From the NCBI GenBank assembly GCA_022829145.1, contig CM040741.1, positions 45,440,180-45,504,179 on the forward strand: a DNA stretch of 64,000 nucleotides, written 5' to 3'. A model generated the notes under the pieces. That model saw only the letters and a list, made by a program, of their open reading frames with translations. It searched no databases and was not told where the DNA came from. Numbering within the stretch: position 1 is the first letter of the stretch; each line of letters opens with the position of its first letter. Of the stretch, positions 13,092 through 26,483 are shown piece after piece. The position numbers were made by a program, and so were the translations under genes. Source of the stretch: Albula goreensis. Its lineage: Eukaryota; Chordata; Actinopteri; Albuliformes; Albulidae.

Positions 13092-13542
13092 GACACCAGT
13101 TATACCAAACCACAGACATGGATTATCCTGCATTCTAGCTGTTAACACAGGACACGGGTTTGCAAGATTAGTTCTGCATTCATCACAGTTGAAAGTGTTA
13201 TCGCATTTACGCAATTAAAAGTATACACAAAACTTTGTTTACACTTAAGGTTTAAAAGAAGGACAAGGTTTTCCTAGTGAGGTAGCCTGAAAATTTGTAA
13301 TAAGGCCAATCCCCAAAACCAACCCCAGCTCTGTTTTTGTTTTGGTTCAGGATTTATTAAATTGCTTCTTCAGTGCTTTTAACTCCATTTCCAAGCGATT
13401 TAAATTGCACAGGACCACAGAGAATTACTCATCACCTCCAAACTCCATAATTCCTGCAGACTATTCCTACAGGATAAGTGATGTCTGATTTTTTTCTAAA
13501 AATCACCAACCATGTCCTGGGCACATGCAATTAGCAATAAGC

Positions 13543-13543
<1 letters not shown>

Positions 13544-13625
<82 letters not shown>

Positions 13626-13634
13626 TTTTTTTTT
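13544..13634. repeat. (CA)n microsatellite followed by poly-T
   Basis: A perfect CA array at 13544-13620, a G, then a run of 13 T. In the dcc transcript it would read as poly-A followed by (UG)n. Confidence 0.97.
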
Positions 13635-16038
13635 ATCTTCAGTGCTACAGTGGTAAGTTGTACTACACTTTAACTACTGGAGTGGCAGTGTGGCAGGCAA
13701 AGCGATGAGCCATTACAATAGTCGCAGCACAATGTGGCCTCTTTGTTACTGCTTTCATCAACCTTCCATCAACCTTCATCACCAATTTTATTTATTATGG
13801 ATATTATATAGCTATTAGCTCTGCAAACATAGATCCAAGACAAGTTTATACTTATTCAAAGTATAAGACACATTCCCTACACAATCTTCAAAATTACAAT
13901 ACATGGTATTATGAACGCTACATGTGCCAGACCAGACTACTGTAGAAAATTTGGGATCCCAAAATAATATGAGATTGCATAGACTGGTTTCAATTTATGG
14001 TTACCAGGTTTGCAAAATATGTATGCTGCATTTTACCAGGACATGTTCCACTAAGACTAGTTTAGGCTGGGGACTCTCTTTATATTGCAAAGGTATTCTG
14101 GCTAAGAGGCAAGGCAAACCCATTTGGAAGCATTACTGAACATACATCAACCACATTGTTTTGAATCAACAGGATATGTAATTATAATACAATAACTTGT
14201 ATAACCCCGTTCCTCATGTTAAGAGGTTAACTCTATATGTGACTTTTGTAACAAATAAACACTGACAGTAGGTTGTGCAAAGCACCCAGGGTGCTTGTGA
14301 GGAGTTTGTTTGGATGTAGCAAGCATTAATAAATCATCTCCATAAGGTTCATTGACTTAGTGTCAAGCTATTATTAGATATATGTGTTAAATTATAATTG
14401 TATGGGGAAATACTGATATTTTTCCAGAGAACAGTGTAGGTGCTGATGTTGGGAAAATTACAATTTCATGACTATGGCTAAATTTCAGCAAAGAGATTAC
14501 TTTATTTCACTAAAAATACTGTAATACTACGAACAATGTGACAGCACAAAAAAATATATTTAAGAAACATCCAGCAGCTTAAAAAAAGCACAGTTCCATT
14601 CAAGAACAGAAAGGTTCATTTTAATTTGCATTTTGAATCTAATCCACCTAATTTATCCACCTTTGATTTTGTATGACAACATCACTTTTTATGTGATTAG
14701 AATGATATTTGTAAGTAAATTAGATTTTTAAATAATAATAAAAACATATTATCTACCTTAGGGCAATTGAATCTTCAGGCGACAGCTCCCAGATTTGTAG
14801 GCCTTGTAAATATGAATGTGATCCCTATAAACTGGCTGGTTTGACTGAATCTGGATGAAGCTAATGCTCCTTGTCTGAACAGTATGCCCTTAAGTGCACT
14901 TGACAGAGTCCAGCTATACTCTTCCTGTGTGATGACAGGACATCTTTTCTACTGCCATAACTCTTCTCTAATCACTGAATGAAGTTCTAAACTAAGCCGC
15001 TCTGGCTAAGTTCAAGGGAGCAGAGATGTGTATTAATGTGTGTTCGATAGAAGCCATTCTGGAGTATCAGTCACTCAGTGAAAAATTGCAGTCATCATTG
15101 GCAGCAAGGTGTACATTCTGTGCTATAATTATCTACAGCCCAGAAGTTGTCACTCAATTGTGACAAAGAACAGCATTAATCTATGAAGATTTGTTTTCTT
15201 GTTGTTAAGCCACATAGCATGTTTTCTCAAATACAACTATATGGTTCAGGTTTCAAGGTCAAAAAAGGCCTGCATACACATTAGTGTATAAATGAATTAG
15301 ATCATTTAAAACAAACTGCCTAGTGACTGCAGATGGTTTCCTGGAAGTTTGTGTAGCCTTTTCCCATCTCGTGGAAACATGAAAGTACTGCGGTTACTTT
15401 TGGTGAGGTGCTCCATCAATCAATAATTGACTGATTGAGGGACACAAGCGTTTCTGGGACTGCTTAGTCACAGCCAATAAATAAAAACCCCTTTACACTC
15501 AAAGTGAATGATAACCTGGAACTCTGTCATTGGCATTTTGTTTGTTAGATTAATAGGACTGTTCAGTTCTCTAATGGGTCTCATTGAAATCATTATTATT
15601 GGAAATAACAAACATTCATTATCCCAATCTTGGTCGGTGACGCCCACGGCAACCAAATTCATTCACAGCACATTATTCCCTGCTTTCTTGAAATAGTGCT
15701 TTGAAATATAGGTTCTGTGAATTTATAGTATGGTTTTTACGACTGCAGATTACAACTACATGTGTTACAAATCTGGCATAACTAAGGACAGTGGATTTCA
15801 TACATCAATCATGCATATGTGTAGATTTGATCATGAACCATGCATAAGAACAATTTCACCACTATTTCAGCATTCAGCAATATTTTCTTAACTGGCATTA
15901 CGTTATTGGTAAGAACAACATTTGCATGCGCTAGGGACTGTGGGTAGGCCTGGATGCACAACTGCAAGACTGGGCCAAAATTCCTCCATAGCACTGCGAG
16001 GAATGGCTTCCTGCACATGCTCCCTAATAATCCAGTTG

Positions 16039-16117
16039 TAATGCGATTAAGGCAGTAATGCGAGTAAGGTGGTGCCCATGTAATCACCATACTCTGATTA
16101 TGTTAATGCGATTACGC
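16039..16117. repeat. three copies of a 14-bp TAATGCGATTA-type repeat
   Basis: TAATGCGATTAAGG at 16039, TAATGCGAGTAAGG at 16056 and TAATGCGATTACGC at 16104. Such subterminal repeats are often found in DNA transposons, but no terminal inverted repeat was found. Confidence 0.6.
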
Positions 16118-18336
16118 TCATAGCCAGAGTAAGCATAACTGTTGTAAGGTATGGGGAGTATTCTGACTTCATACTATAAAGGTGTGTATTCAACTTAATC
16201 TTGTTTCTACTGCTCTGGCCAAAGAGTACATCTGTGTTTTATTGATGGGTGAAAGCATTACAATGGGGTTATCATCCCAGAAAAGTGAACAGGTCCATGT
16301 AAAATGGAAAGCTTTGAAGGCTGGTTATTTCAAAGCTAAAAAAATATTATTTGTGTAAATATAAGAAATTATTGATTCCAACAGGAATAGTTCTGTTGTA
16401 GCAATCAATGCTAAACGTGACATAACCAGTTGAGTTCAGTGCTCTGTTGGATAAAGCTAACTATAAGAGATAGAGAGATGCTTTTATAAACTTTTTTTCT
16501 CAAGCCTCTTTTCCCCAGGATCAACCCTCATTTATCAAAGTCACATCATATTTTGAACACTTATCATGTTGTCATGTTTTGCATGTTTGTTTTGATGTTG
16601 AATGGTGTATATTAAATGTATTGTTACAGTGCTTGCTGATGGCCTCCAAGCGCAGACATATTGTTTAAGCTTCAGAACATCAATCCTCCCACAAGTGTTT
16701 TAGTTGCTCTGGAGTGGGTACTCCAAAATAATTCAGCTAAGCAATTAGCTGGAGAGTATTGTTATGGAGCAAACCATGGGTGATGGTCATGAGCTGAACA
16801 AGGCTGCAGTGTTCAGATCTATCCATGTGGTCACCTCAGAGCTCCTGAGCCATACCCCAGTCCAGGGAAATGTTATGTTTTTAGTGCACGCTTCACCGGC
16901 TCGGAGGTCACCTCTCGGCCAACGACTCTCGGGATTCTGCTCGCTCAGTGTAAACTGGCGTTGACATACATGGAGTCAATGGTGCTGTGATACTTATGTG
17001 GGATGATCGTTTGTGTGCTCAACACATCTCTAGCTGAAAACATCTACACCTGCCAAAAAGACTTTTCAGCTCTACACCCCTTGCACCCTTGATAGCAAGA
17101 CCATCGCCACAGACGTTGCAGCACAGTGACTGGGAATCACACTTTGGAGTCACAATTATAGTTTTATTTGTTTAATTACTTGTAATATTAATTTTATGTG
17201 CACTTCTTAATGTTTATTGTGTTGTGTGTTTTATGAGCATTGTTTATTGCCATATGTACATTCCCTACCAATGCATTAATATTGGCAAACCCACCCCAGA
17301 CTTCTAGCCATTACTATTATTGTTACAGTGTCTTTGATCTTTGATGTCAAATAAGACTTTCAGAAAGGAAAGACATGTGATCATTTCTTCTTTAGAATAT
17401 GTGAACTAAGACTTGGTTCCAGTTGTGACCTTTTCAGTGTAAAGTATTGTAGGGCAGCTGGAGCAGGACAGACCCTCTCAGAGAATAGTCTTGGATATAT
17501 CCTTAGTTTAGTGGCTTTGGTCATGAGGATAAGCTTAAGATCCCTCCCTTCTCCTATTGTGGTGCCCTCTGCCAAGCCATGGATCTGGGATTCAGCCAGG
17601 CCACCCGTTAAACAAGATGTTGGGAATCAGCTGGCCGGTCCCTGGCATCTGCCGCTCAAGATTATACTGTGCCAAGTAGAGTTTATTCAGCAAGCGGGAG
17701 CGCCGTTTTCAGTCCTCCCCACAAAGCCAACCACTGCCACAACAGCAACTTCCATTATCATTTTTGAGGGTTGGGGGCGGTAGGGAAGTCAACATTCCAT
17801 TATAATTCTTTTACATGAGTCTGAAAATTGTTGGTCATAACTGTCCCCAAAGGAAAACATGTGTTCTTTCTCCAGTACAAACTATAGACTGGAATAGCAT
17901 TTAGATGACATTGTTCATAGGCTGATATGCATTCATATACATGTTTGCACAAAAATGCATTGTTTGTACAATTGAAGATTTGGTGTACAGTAATAATTAA
18001 AGTACCACTGACAAAAAAATATAGATGATATCAAAATTCAATTAAAAATATTTTTAATTGTCTAAAAAAGATTTATAGAAAACGTCCAGCTTCACATGAC
18101 TGTTTGGTATTGTACATTTGCTTAGTCACAAATGCCTGAATTTGTATCCATCAATCAGTAGTGGACAAAACAAATACATTATAGATATGGCTGCCTGATA
18201 ACTTGCTACAGATGAGATGGCTAAACGTACAACCATTATTACTGCCATGCTCGCTCAATGGCAAAATAAAGGCAGACTGGTGTAACATTGCATGATGGCT
18301 GATGACTGCCCTTATTTACCATTCTCATATGTGTTG

Positions 18337-18507
18337 CTATCCCAGCCTCTGTGGAAGGGTTACATCACAGGTGTAGCAGACGCAACTACCAACTACCTCC
18401 TGAAAGGTTTGATTTAGCAGTTTGTACAGCTGCGCCGCCTTGATCCTGCTGCTCACAACATGGTGTTCTTCACCATTGCTGTCTGACTCTGAGTCGTAAT
18501 TGGCCAT
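18337..18507 (-). other. small unassigned open frame (56 aa)
   Basis: An ATG-initiated frame on the minus strand begins MANYDSESDSNGEEHH and ends with TAG. It has an acidic N-terminus, then SRIKAAQLYKLLNQTF and two cysteines (CVCYTC). It sits in a GC-raised patch within AT-rich intron 5. I do not recognise it. It may be a fragment of a mobile element or retrocopy, or chance. Confidence 0.15.
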
Positions 18508-20046
18508 TTCAACACCAGTTCTCTAGCTTTCTATGAGAGGGAATATTGGGCGGAAATTGTGTTAAGACTTAATGGAATATTAGGATCAAATCAGTATTCT
18601 GTAAAGAAAAACTAGATTTAATGGTGATATAAGAATATATTCTACTAAAAAAGGATTAGCCACTGAGCAGAAACATCTAGAATCAACTGATTGATGTTAC
18701 ATAATGAAATAACATGACTTAGACTGGTAGACTGGAACAATGTGTGATTTTTGCCACAAAATCAAAGGATTTTTATCATACGTTATACATTTCTCTCTTT
18801 TTTAAACTTTTTCAAAGTGCTATGCCAAACATTTTTTATTCAAGGGAAATGCTAAACTCTACACATGCCTGTCTTGTTTCCTGTTGTTAGCAATCCATTA
18901 CAAATTGTAAAAAAGGATAAACTTTATGAATAAATGATGGCATGCTATGAATTTCACAGTTCACATCAAAACCTAACTACTGTCTGCAAAATTGATATTG
19001 CATACTTTACAGAATGGAACACAACAAGTATAACCAAACAAAGAATAATGCAATAACCACGGACTTCTGCTAAGGTAGAAGAAAGTAAGAAAGATTTCAC
19101 ATTTAGAAAGTTCTTACATTAACATATTTTTGCTCTCCTGGATTTTGGCATTTTATTTGCCAGCTTTTTTCCATGTCAGAACATAACAGTTTAACCTCTG
19201 CCATAAGGCTAGATCCAACATGTTTAATTTAGGAGTTAGTGATTGTAATACCCCTACCAAGATGTTTAGATACTAATAACCATAAGCCTTATAGGGGCAC
19301 TGCATTTAAACACTCACCCTCTTTATTTTGTTTTAAATTCTACTGGTGTTGCTAGATTGTGTTTTTTTTCTTTTTTTTTTTACTTTGTCACTAACTTCAG
19401 TTTCTGAGATTAGCTTCCTGCAAGCTAATTGATTTTATTAAGTTTAACCAACCTTATGCTATAGGCTAGTTAGCCTGAATTGCTGTCTCCAATCCAAGCC
19501 CTATTCACATGATATCATGATTTGTAAGAAGGAGTTTAATTGTTTCCCAAATTCACTTTGCATGGAAATAAAATAATAAAGACAACAGAACACTAAATAA
19601 ATAAAATAAAATAAACAAAACATAAAATAATACATATTAAAAAAAATATTAAAATTATGCTCTACAAGCAATTTTGTAAGCACAGCAGTAGATAAAGCAA
19701 GGTTATGTGTTAGACCTCTTTTCAGATTTAGCCCCAACAGACCTACTTAACTATAAAACTGAAAAAATGAGTCTTACCAAGAGATTGATATCTGGCTTGT
19801 TTCTCTGCTGTCTCCTTTAGTCTCTTGAATAGTGAATGATGAAAGCACTTTCTGCACCATTTATGCTACAACTTTTACTTCCAGAAGAAACTGAAACAGT
19901 CCACAAACCACCACCCGATTGATATCTGAATGGCTCAGTGGTTAAAAGCTTCCAGCACTGCTGGAATATATCTGTTCACTATAAACTCACTGGAGTTTAT
20001 GGATGAATTTGGCAGTTAGCTACCTGAAGAGAAAAATTAGATAAAT

Positions 20047-20049
<3 letters not shown>

Positions 20050-20123
<74 letters not shown>
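20050..20123. repeat. (AC)n microsatellite
   Basis: A roughly 74-bp AC array in intron 5, followed by degenerate AC-rich sequence to about 20137. Confidence 0.97.
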
Positions 20124-20127
<4 letters not shown>

Positions 20128-23100
20128 TACACACAAAACCCTATATGACAGAGCTCCCTCTTGGTGGTGACTTTATTTTCTTTATTTTAATGCCACTGTA
20201 TTATTATTTTTTTATTTTCAGAGTTCATTTCAATTTATCTCTGAAGAACAGTTTTTTTTTTCATCATAATCCTCATTTCAAAATACATTTTGAAATCCTC
20301 ACCCCATCACATAAGCCTCCATGGGCAAATATGAAATGAATAAGTCAATACGAGGAAGTTAACACATTCTCCCATATGGTATCCAAATGTGGAGTGACTT
20401 CAAACTTGTGCAGATCTTTATCCCACCTCGTTGTTAAACATTTCATTTTGAAACGAGACACTGACATTTTACTATAAATGTGAGATACAAATCGAGTGCT
20501 GGAGGGCATGTTATGAAAAAGATGGATAAATGGGTGACAAGGCAAAGATGAACCACAGTTTCTCCAAAAGCTGAGAGAGAAGCCCAGGAAATCAGAGGAA
20601 AGGCTTTTCAACTATGTACCTGTACCTTGCAGTTCTTCAAATGGAAGTAATCATATATATATGACATCTAGAAGAAGAGGAGAGGTAAGACTGCTGGCCA
20701 TGTCAATACAGTGAAGTAATGATAGAAGTAGGAAGGGTGGGTAATGCTTACTTTGTAAAAATCTGATCTGATTCAAATAGGCTTTTATGAATACATAAAA
20801 TGAAAAAAAAGCATCTTTGTAATCTTTAATGTTTGTACTTTGAATGTACTTTCTGCATAAGTCCTATGATTGGAAAAAAAAATCTCAAGTGAGATTTGCA
20901 GATTCATGCTGACAAGACAGCATGAGCTCATCTCAGAGCTGCCTGTAAACTGTGTCCTCTTGTCACTTCTGCTGCCATATCAATGCAAATCTGTGAATCT
21001 CACCAAAGGTTAAGTGATCTCGCACATGAACGCTGTCTCTTAGCAAAGAGAAACCTCAGGGTACAAGTATTAATGATTAGAAGCGCATATTTTCATGGTT
21101 GCTTTTATCAAAAATATATTCATGCTTTTATGAGCCATGAATTATGAAATGCGAATTTTACAGGGTTGGCACTCTATGCCCTGACTTACGTTGCTGATGT
21201 GAACCAGTCAACACATGTTACTCTGAACCAAGTCTGGTTTTCATAAACCGTGTCTGAATATGATGGATTATGGAGAGAATGGGGGGTTTCAAGACAAGCC
21301 ATGAAAATTCATAGCAGAATTTAAGACAGGTAGCTGGCACAATCTAAGGAACAAGACAAACAGGAAGATCAGGGATGGCTTTTTGATCCCTGAAAAAAAA
21401 GAATGAGAATGTTATGCCATTTCATAACATTTGGTGTATGATTTGTCATGTGTAGCAAGCTAGAAGTCTACTTCACCAATGCCTATGGCTGCGATGTCAG
21501 CATATTGAGTGTAATGAGCTAGCTAAAAAACATTACAATGGTCATTATCAATGAGAGTAAATCCCTGGACTCATTTAGCTATATGCTAGTAATGGTATGC
21601 AATATTTCTCACAATTTGTTATTTTGAATGGAATTAAGTTCATTGATCATTGTGCTTTTACTATTTATTCTTGATCAAAATGATTGATCACTTTATATAA
21701 CATATAGATTCACATCTAATTGTGCAGCTTTCTGCTCTCTTCAGTGTTATAAGACATCTATGACATGCTTACCAAGGATCAAATGACACAATTTTTACTG
21801 AATGTATAACATAAATAGCAGAGTTGCAACTGAAATACTTTACCTTTAGGAAGATAATCACTGTGAACTTCATCTACGATTATATAATTCATGTTTCATA
21901 AAGGAAATACTAGTTGTAATCTGCACACCCAGGAAGTTACAAAACCTAGGTTACAAGTTACAAGAGCAATGCGATGAGGTGTTTTGTTTTTATATTTTAT
22001 GAACAGAGTACATATATCCATAATGTACCATACATTGATAAAACTCTATTAAATATATTTTTCCATACACAAGACATGAGTAATTGCTTGCCTTGATAAC
22101 AAAATTTCTGCTGCTCTTTACATTTCACTGTTTTAATTCATTTTCATTCCTCTTGAACTAATGGAAAATTTTTTTATACCTTGTAGTTTTCCTTCTTTGC
22201 TCTTTCAAACCAATGCTAATGCAAAGTTACTTCTTTCTTAGACATAACCCTTTTATCTTCAGTCAGTCATTTTGTCCCATTTTTATCCCCTTTAGCCAGT
22301 GTGATAGGTTATCACAAAGAACTTCTCAGTAGATGCAATTTTACTATCTTTTATCTCTGCCTTATCTTATTGAAGAGGGTATCAGACATCAGAGAAGCTG
22401 AAAAGAAAATGATTTGCTGAGCCAAAACATCAACAAAGTGTACCAAATACCTGTTCAGGACAACTTCACCTGTGAAGAGGCTGATTTCAACACTCAGAGC
22501 CAGTGGAAATCAGCAGTTTGATAACTCCTTTGCTCTCCTTAAGCTTCCTGTTCACTTCTTTCCAAATATATGTTAAACACAACACACATATACACACACA
22601 TGCATGCTCACACAGACTACATGCCCTATTTCTTGTATAGCAGCTATCTCTATTATTTATTATATCTTAATTTCAGTTTGATGTTTTCAGAACTGGTCAC
22701 TTTGATGTCATCAATTATCTGTCTTCAAGGACCCCAGGCTGGGTAACCGGCGACACCCTCTCACTGGGGTGGGTGGGGAGTTTGAGACTCATACAAATAT
22801 ATGTATCAGAATACGGTGAATTCAGAGCTCCTGTTGACTAACTGAAGATTTATCTACCTCGGGTGCCACTGGTTATGAATCATCACTCATTTGGATCCAC
22901 TGATGCTATTGCATATTTGTGGAGTGTGACTTGATTGTGTGTATTGTGTGATGATTACCACATTAATTTGGCATCATGGATGGGGTAGTGCCAATGGAGA
23001 TGCAGCTAGGCAGTAATGACTGAGAATGAGTATGTTGGTTTGTGCCAGTACCACCTGTACATCATACCCCTATAGCAGTGCTGGCATACATGCAAAGATA

Positions 23101-23742
23101 CACATTGACTCAGATTGAAAATCTCATAGGGAATAGTAGTAGGGAATACTAAAGAGTGAGGGAACACATGGGAGGTGGGAGGGTGCTACATACCTTTATA
23201 AATAAATTAAAAAGACTCTAAATGTGCCTTGGTTTAAGTAGAAAGATGGCAGCCAGGCAGTCTGTTCATTTGTATGTCTGAATCACTGAGATCTGAGTTT
23301 TTAAGTGTTTTATGTTTTAATTGATCCTGCCTATGGGAACGGATCTGGCCACCACAGTGCGCTGGCTACTGGCGTGCTGACGGCTCTGCATTACTTTCAT
23401 CGGCCAAATAAACTATCAAGCAGTCATCATCTACCTGCTGTTATGCTTGCTATTCATCCATTGCCATCCTGGATTAAATGGACAAATCAGTAAAAGGTGA
23501 GTGGTTTTTCTTCCATCATGCACAGCAGTTTGCAAATATTCCAACGAGACCTTCATGCCATTTCCATCAGGAACTCGGTCTCTCTCTCCAGTCGTATCTG
23601 TATCATTCACAAACTCAAATGTGCCTGCACTCCACTGCATACCTCCAAAGTCTCACACTTTTGCATGACTTTTTCACGGAAGACTCTTCTCATTTTATTA
23701 CCACTGATGTTGCTTTTGTAAAAGTCCTCACGTATTAATAAT

Positions 23743-25411
23743 TTGAGACATATTGTAATGCTTTTATTATTGATCTCTGGAAATGTGCAACCAAACCCTG
23801 ACCCAGTAGATACCACGCATTCTCTATTGACCCCGGTTGATTTTAAGAATAGAACAGGTCTTGTGTTGATTCAATTTAATGTTAAAAGTCTTATCCAAAA
23901 AATGAATATGATTAGAATTTGGAAAAATACCGCAAATGCAGATATTATAGTGTTATCAGAAACTTGGCTTAAGACATATGCATCAGGGAATTTGATTTCT
24001 ATTGATGGCTATATGGTTTATACAACCAATCGTGCTAGTAAAGGAGGAGGGGTTCCCATTTCTCCCATTTCCAAGTTTATCACCTCTGTAACACTATCGC
24101 TTATGAATGCAAAATATTTCAAGTTGCTTGCTGTTAAAGTGAGCATGGCATAGAACTCACACGTTACTCTAGTCGGCTGTTACAGACCACCTTCTGCTTT
24201 GAGAGAGGCTTTTCTCTGTCTTTCAGAGGTTCCACACACGGTAAATAAATCAGAATTCATTCTCTTGGGTGATCTAAACTGGGATTGGCTCACGTCTGTT
24301 TTGGATTCTTTTAAAGATCTATATGACTCATTAAATCTCGCACAATTAATTAATGAGCCGACAAGACCAAATCCAGATAAAGGCGCCAGATAAATCTACG
24401 CTATTGGACCTCATCCTGATGAATACCCATCATAAATATACAGCTACTGAATTTTTTGGTAACGGTGTCAGTGATCATTGTACAATCGCTGACATTAGAA
24501 ATACCAAATAGCCAAAAGCCAGTGTTACATTTTTTTGACATTTTAATGAGCAGGCATTCTTTCATGACTTGTTCCGTAATATTGATTGAGTAAATCTGAT
24601 TCTGGTTGTCGACTCTGCCTTTGACTACTTTCAAAAGAAGTTTATGTCCATCTGAGACAGACATGCTCCCGTTACAAAATGTAGAATTAGTGGGAAGGAA
24701 AATCCCTGGTTCTCTGACAAATTAGCTAAATTAATCAGACAGAAATATGACTCTTGGGCGATTGCTAGATGCACAAAGGCAGCTGCTGACTGGAACTCCT
24801 CTCGGGCTTTAAGAAACAAGTGTACTGATCAGGAAGTCTAAATCAGATTTCTACCTGAAAGCAATCACAGAGAACCTTAATAACCCTGCTAAGTTCTGGA
24901 AAATAATTTACACAGTTTCAACTTCTAATGTATGTCCTGTTTTTCCAAACCATATAATGATGGATTCTAATGAAGTGAAGGACACAGTTGAAATTGTAGA
25001 GGTTTTTAATAAACACTTAATATCTTTTGGTGATGTGGCACAGCCATCTAATGTATGCCCTGTTACAGGGCCTCATGTGAACAAGTTCTTTAATTTTGAG
25101 ACTGTTTCTTACTATGAGATCTATGATGCTTTACAAGACTTAGACAGACAATCTGGATACTTACCTTTTAAAGATAGCAGTTCCTATTACTGTGGAGCCA
25201 GTCACTCATGTTTTTAATTTTAGCCCCTTGTCCAATTCCATACCTAAGGTTTGGAAATCAGCTTACGTTCTGCCCATTAAATCTAGCCAATGGGATGCAT
25301 CCAGCTAAATTGCACTTTTATGCAGATGAAACAGTCATCTACACAACTGCGCCTTCTCTAACTAAAGCCATTGATTTTCACCAGGGCTCATTCTCAGGCA
25401 GAGTCTTTTAG
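23743..25411 (+). pseudogene. LINE ORF2 remnant: endonuclease and truncated reverse transcriptase
   Basis: The longest intact piece (136 codons from 23743) is the endonuclease N-terminus, and the frame then breaks near 24150. The region from about 25280 to 25310 jumps from the RT finger segment (VLPI) directly to the YADD-box equivalent. The catalytic core between them is deleted. The YADD motif itself reads YADE, so the second catalytic aspartate is changed. Confidence 0.8.
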
Positions 25412-25429
25412 CATTGTTACATTGCAGGG

Positions 25430-26040
25430 TATGTTCATTGAAAAGGTTCCCATTTATAAATACCTAGGTATATGATTAGATGAGAAACTGTCCTACAAAA
25501 CCCATATTGACAATCATGTGAGGAAACTTAAACTTGGTTTTTATTTTCATAACAAGGCTTGTTTTACATTTGAGGCTCGGAAGAAGTGTGTTCAATCCCT
25601 AATGTCTCCCTATAACTGATTATGGAGACATAATATATATGCAAGCAGCCTCTTCTGTGCTGCAGAGGCTGGATTCAGTCTATCATGCATTTCTGTGCTT
25701 TGTTACAAATGCCAAGTGACTCACCCATCTTTGCACCTCATACAAATTAATGGGTTGGTATGTATTCATATATAAAGGCCTGTTGGGTAAACCACCCCTT
25801 TACCTCTGTAGTCTTCTTTCTCTCACCACTAACAGTTATTTAACGAGGTCTGCTAGGTGGTTGCTACTTTGTGTCCCCAGGGCTGTTACAGAATTAGGCA
25901 AGACTGCCTTTTCTTACTGTGCCCCAGAGGCATGGAATAGTCCACAATGTATGCTACATTTAGACATATTAATGCCTCTTGGTAAGTTTAAATCTTTTCT
26001 TCAAAATGCTGTGCAGGAGGAGTGTAAATGTTTCCTGTAG
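25430..26040 (+). pseudogene. LINE ORF2 remnant: RT thumb and C-terminal tail
   Basis: Continues the same element: a piece with VPIYKYLG followed by a TGA stop at 25473-25475. After further frame changes comes a 96-codon open piece (25750-26040) with YIFIYKGLLG-like sequence, TAFSYCAPEAWN and KFKSFLQNA, typical of the C-terminus of fish LINE ORF2 proteins. Confidence 0.78.
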
Positions 26041-26251
26041 TCTGGATCGGGTAATCGTTGATATGCTGTTGTATGTTTTAATTGCAATGTAATGCCATGT
26101 AGCTTTTTCTAATATTCTCTACTGTCCTCTTGACCAGGTCACCCTTGTAAAAGAGACTTTATATCAACAGGTTTTATCAAAATCTTTTATCAAAAGGTGA
26201 AATTAAAAAAAAAAGATACACTTATATTTTAAACTATAAAAGTGATAAAAA

Positions 26252-26483
26252 TTCAGTGGTACAGCCTAGTGGCGAAGGCACTGAGACTTCTGAGGTTGGT
26301 TGTTCAAGCCCCAGTCTAGCCACAGCAAGAACACCATTGCTTTTGGGCCCTTGAGCAAGGCCCTTAACCCCACATTGCTCCTAGGGGGATTGGCCCTTGG
26401 TTAGCATAATCAACTGTAAGTTGCTTTGGATAAAAGAGTAAGCTAAATGACTGTAATGTAATGATAGCTAAATGACTATAATG
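26252..26483 (+). mobile_element. tRNA-derived SINE with fish-type 3' tail
   Basis: The head has a pol III A box (TAGTGGCGAAGGCA near 26268) and a B box (GGTTGTTCAAGCCCC, 26298-26312) at tRNA spacing. The body has CTTGAGCAAGGCCCTTAACCCC. The tail has AAGTTGCTTTGGATAAAAGAG and ends with two imperfect copies of AGCTAAATGACT-TAATG. This tail is shared by several teleost SINE families (V-SINE/HE-like), whose partner LINEs provide mobilisation. It lies about 45 bp after the LINE relic's A-rich end. Confidence 0.85.

Larger units (their letters stand above)
23300..26206 (+). mobile_element. APE-type non-LTR retrotransposon (LINE), decayed
   Basis: Translated fragments in shifting plus frames follow the order of a LINE ORF2. 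The endonuclease shows SGNVQPNPDP (about 23776), SETWL (23956-23970), GDLNWD (24268-24285) and the terminal SDH triad (24470-24478). Then come linker segments (PAKFWKIIY) and reverse transcriptase pieces (SIPKVWKSAYVLP, YADE at 25319-25330, YKYLG at 25455-25469). The C-terminal tail PEAWN-KFKSFL ends near 26040. A 3' UTR with CTTGACCAGGTCACCCTTGTAAAAGAG ends in an A run at about 26205. Several frameshifts, a stop right after YKYLGI, and missing RT core motifs show it is dead. It probably belongs to the CR1/L2/I group, but the family is not certain. The 5' boundary is a guess. Confidence 0.85.

Noticed and set aside
19931-19950. TGGCTCAGTGG, a match to a pol III A box, as a tRNA or SINE head
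   Set aside because: No B box at tRNA spacing and no SINE body or tail follow.
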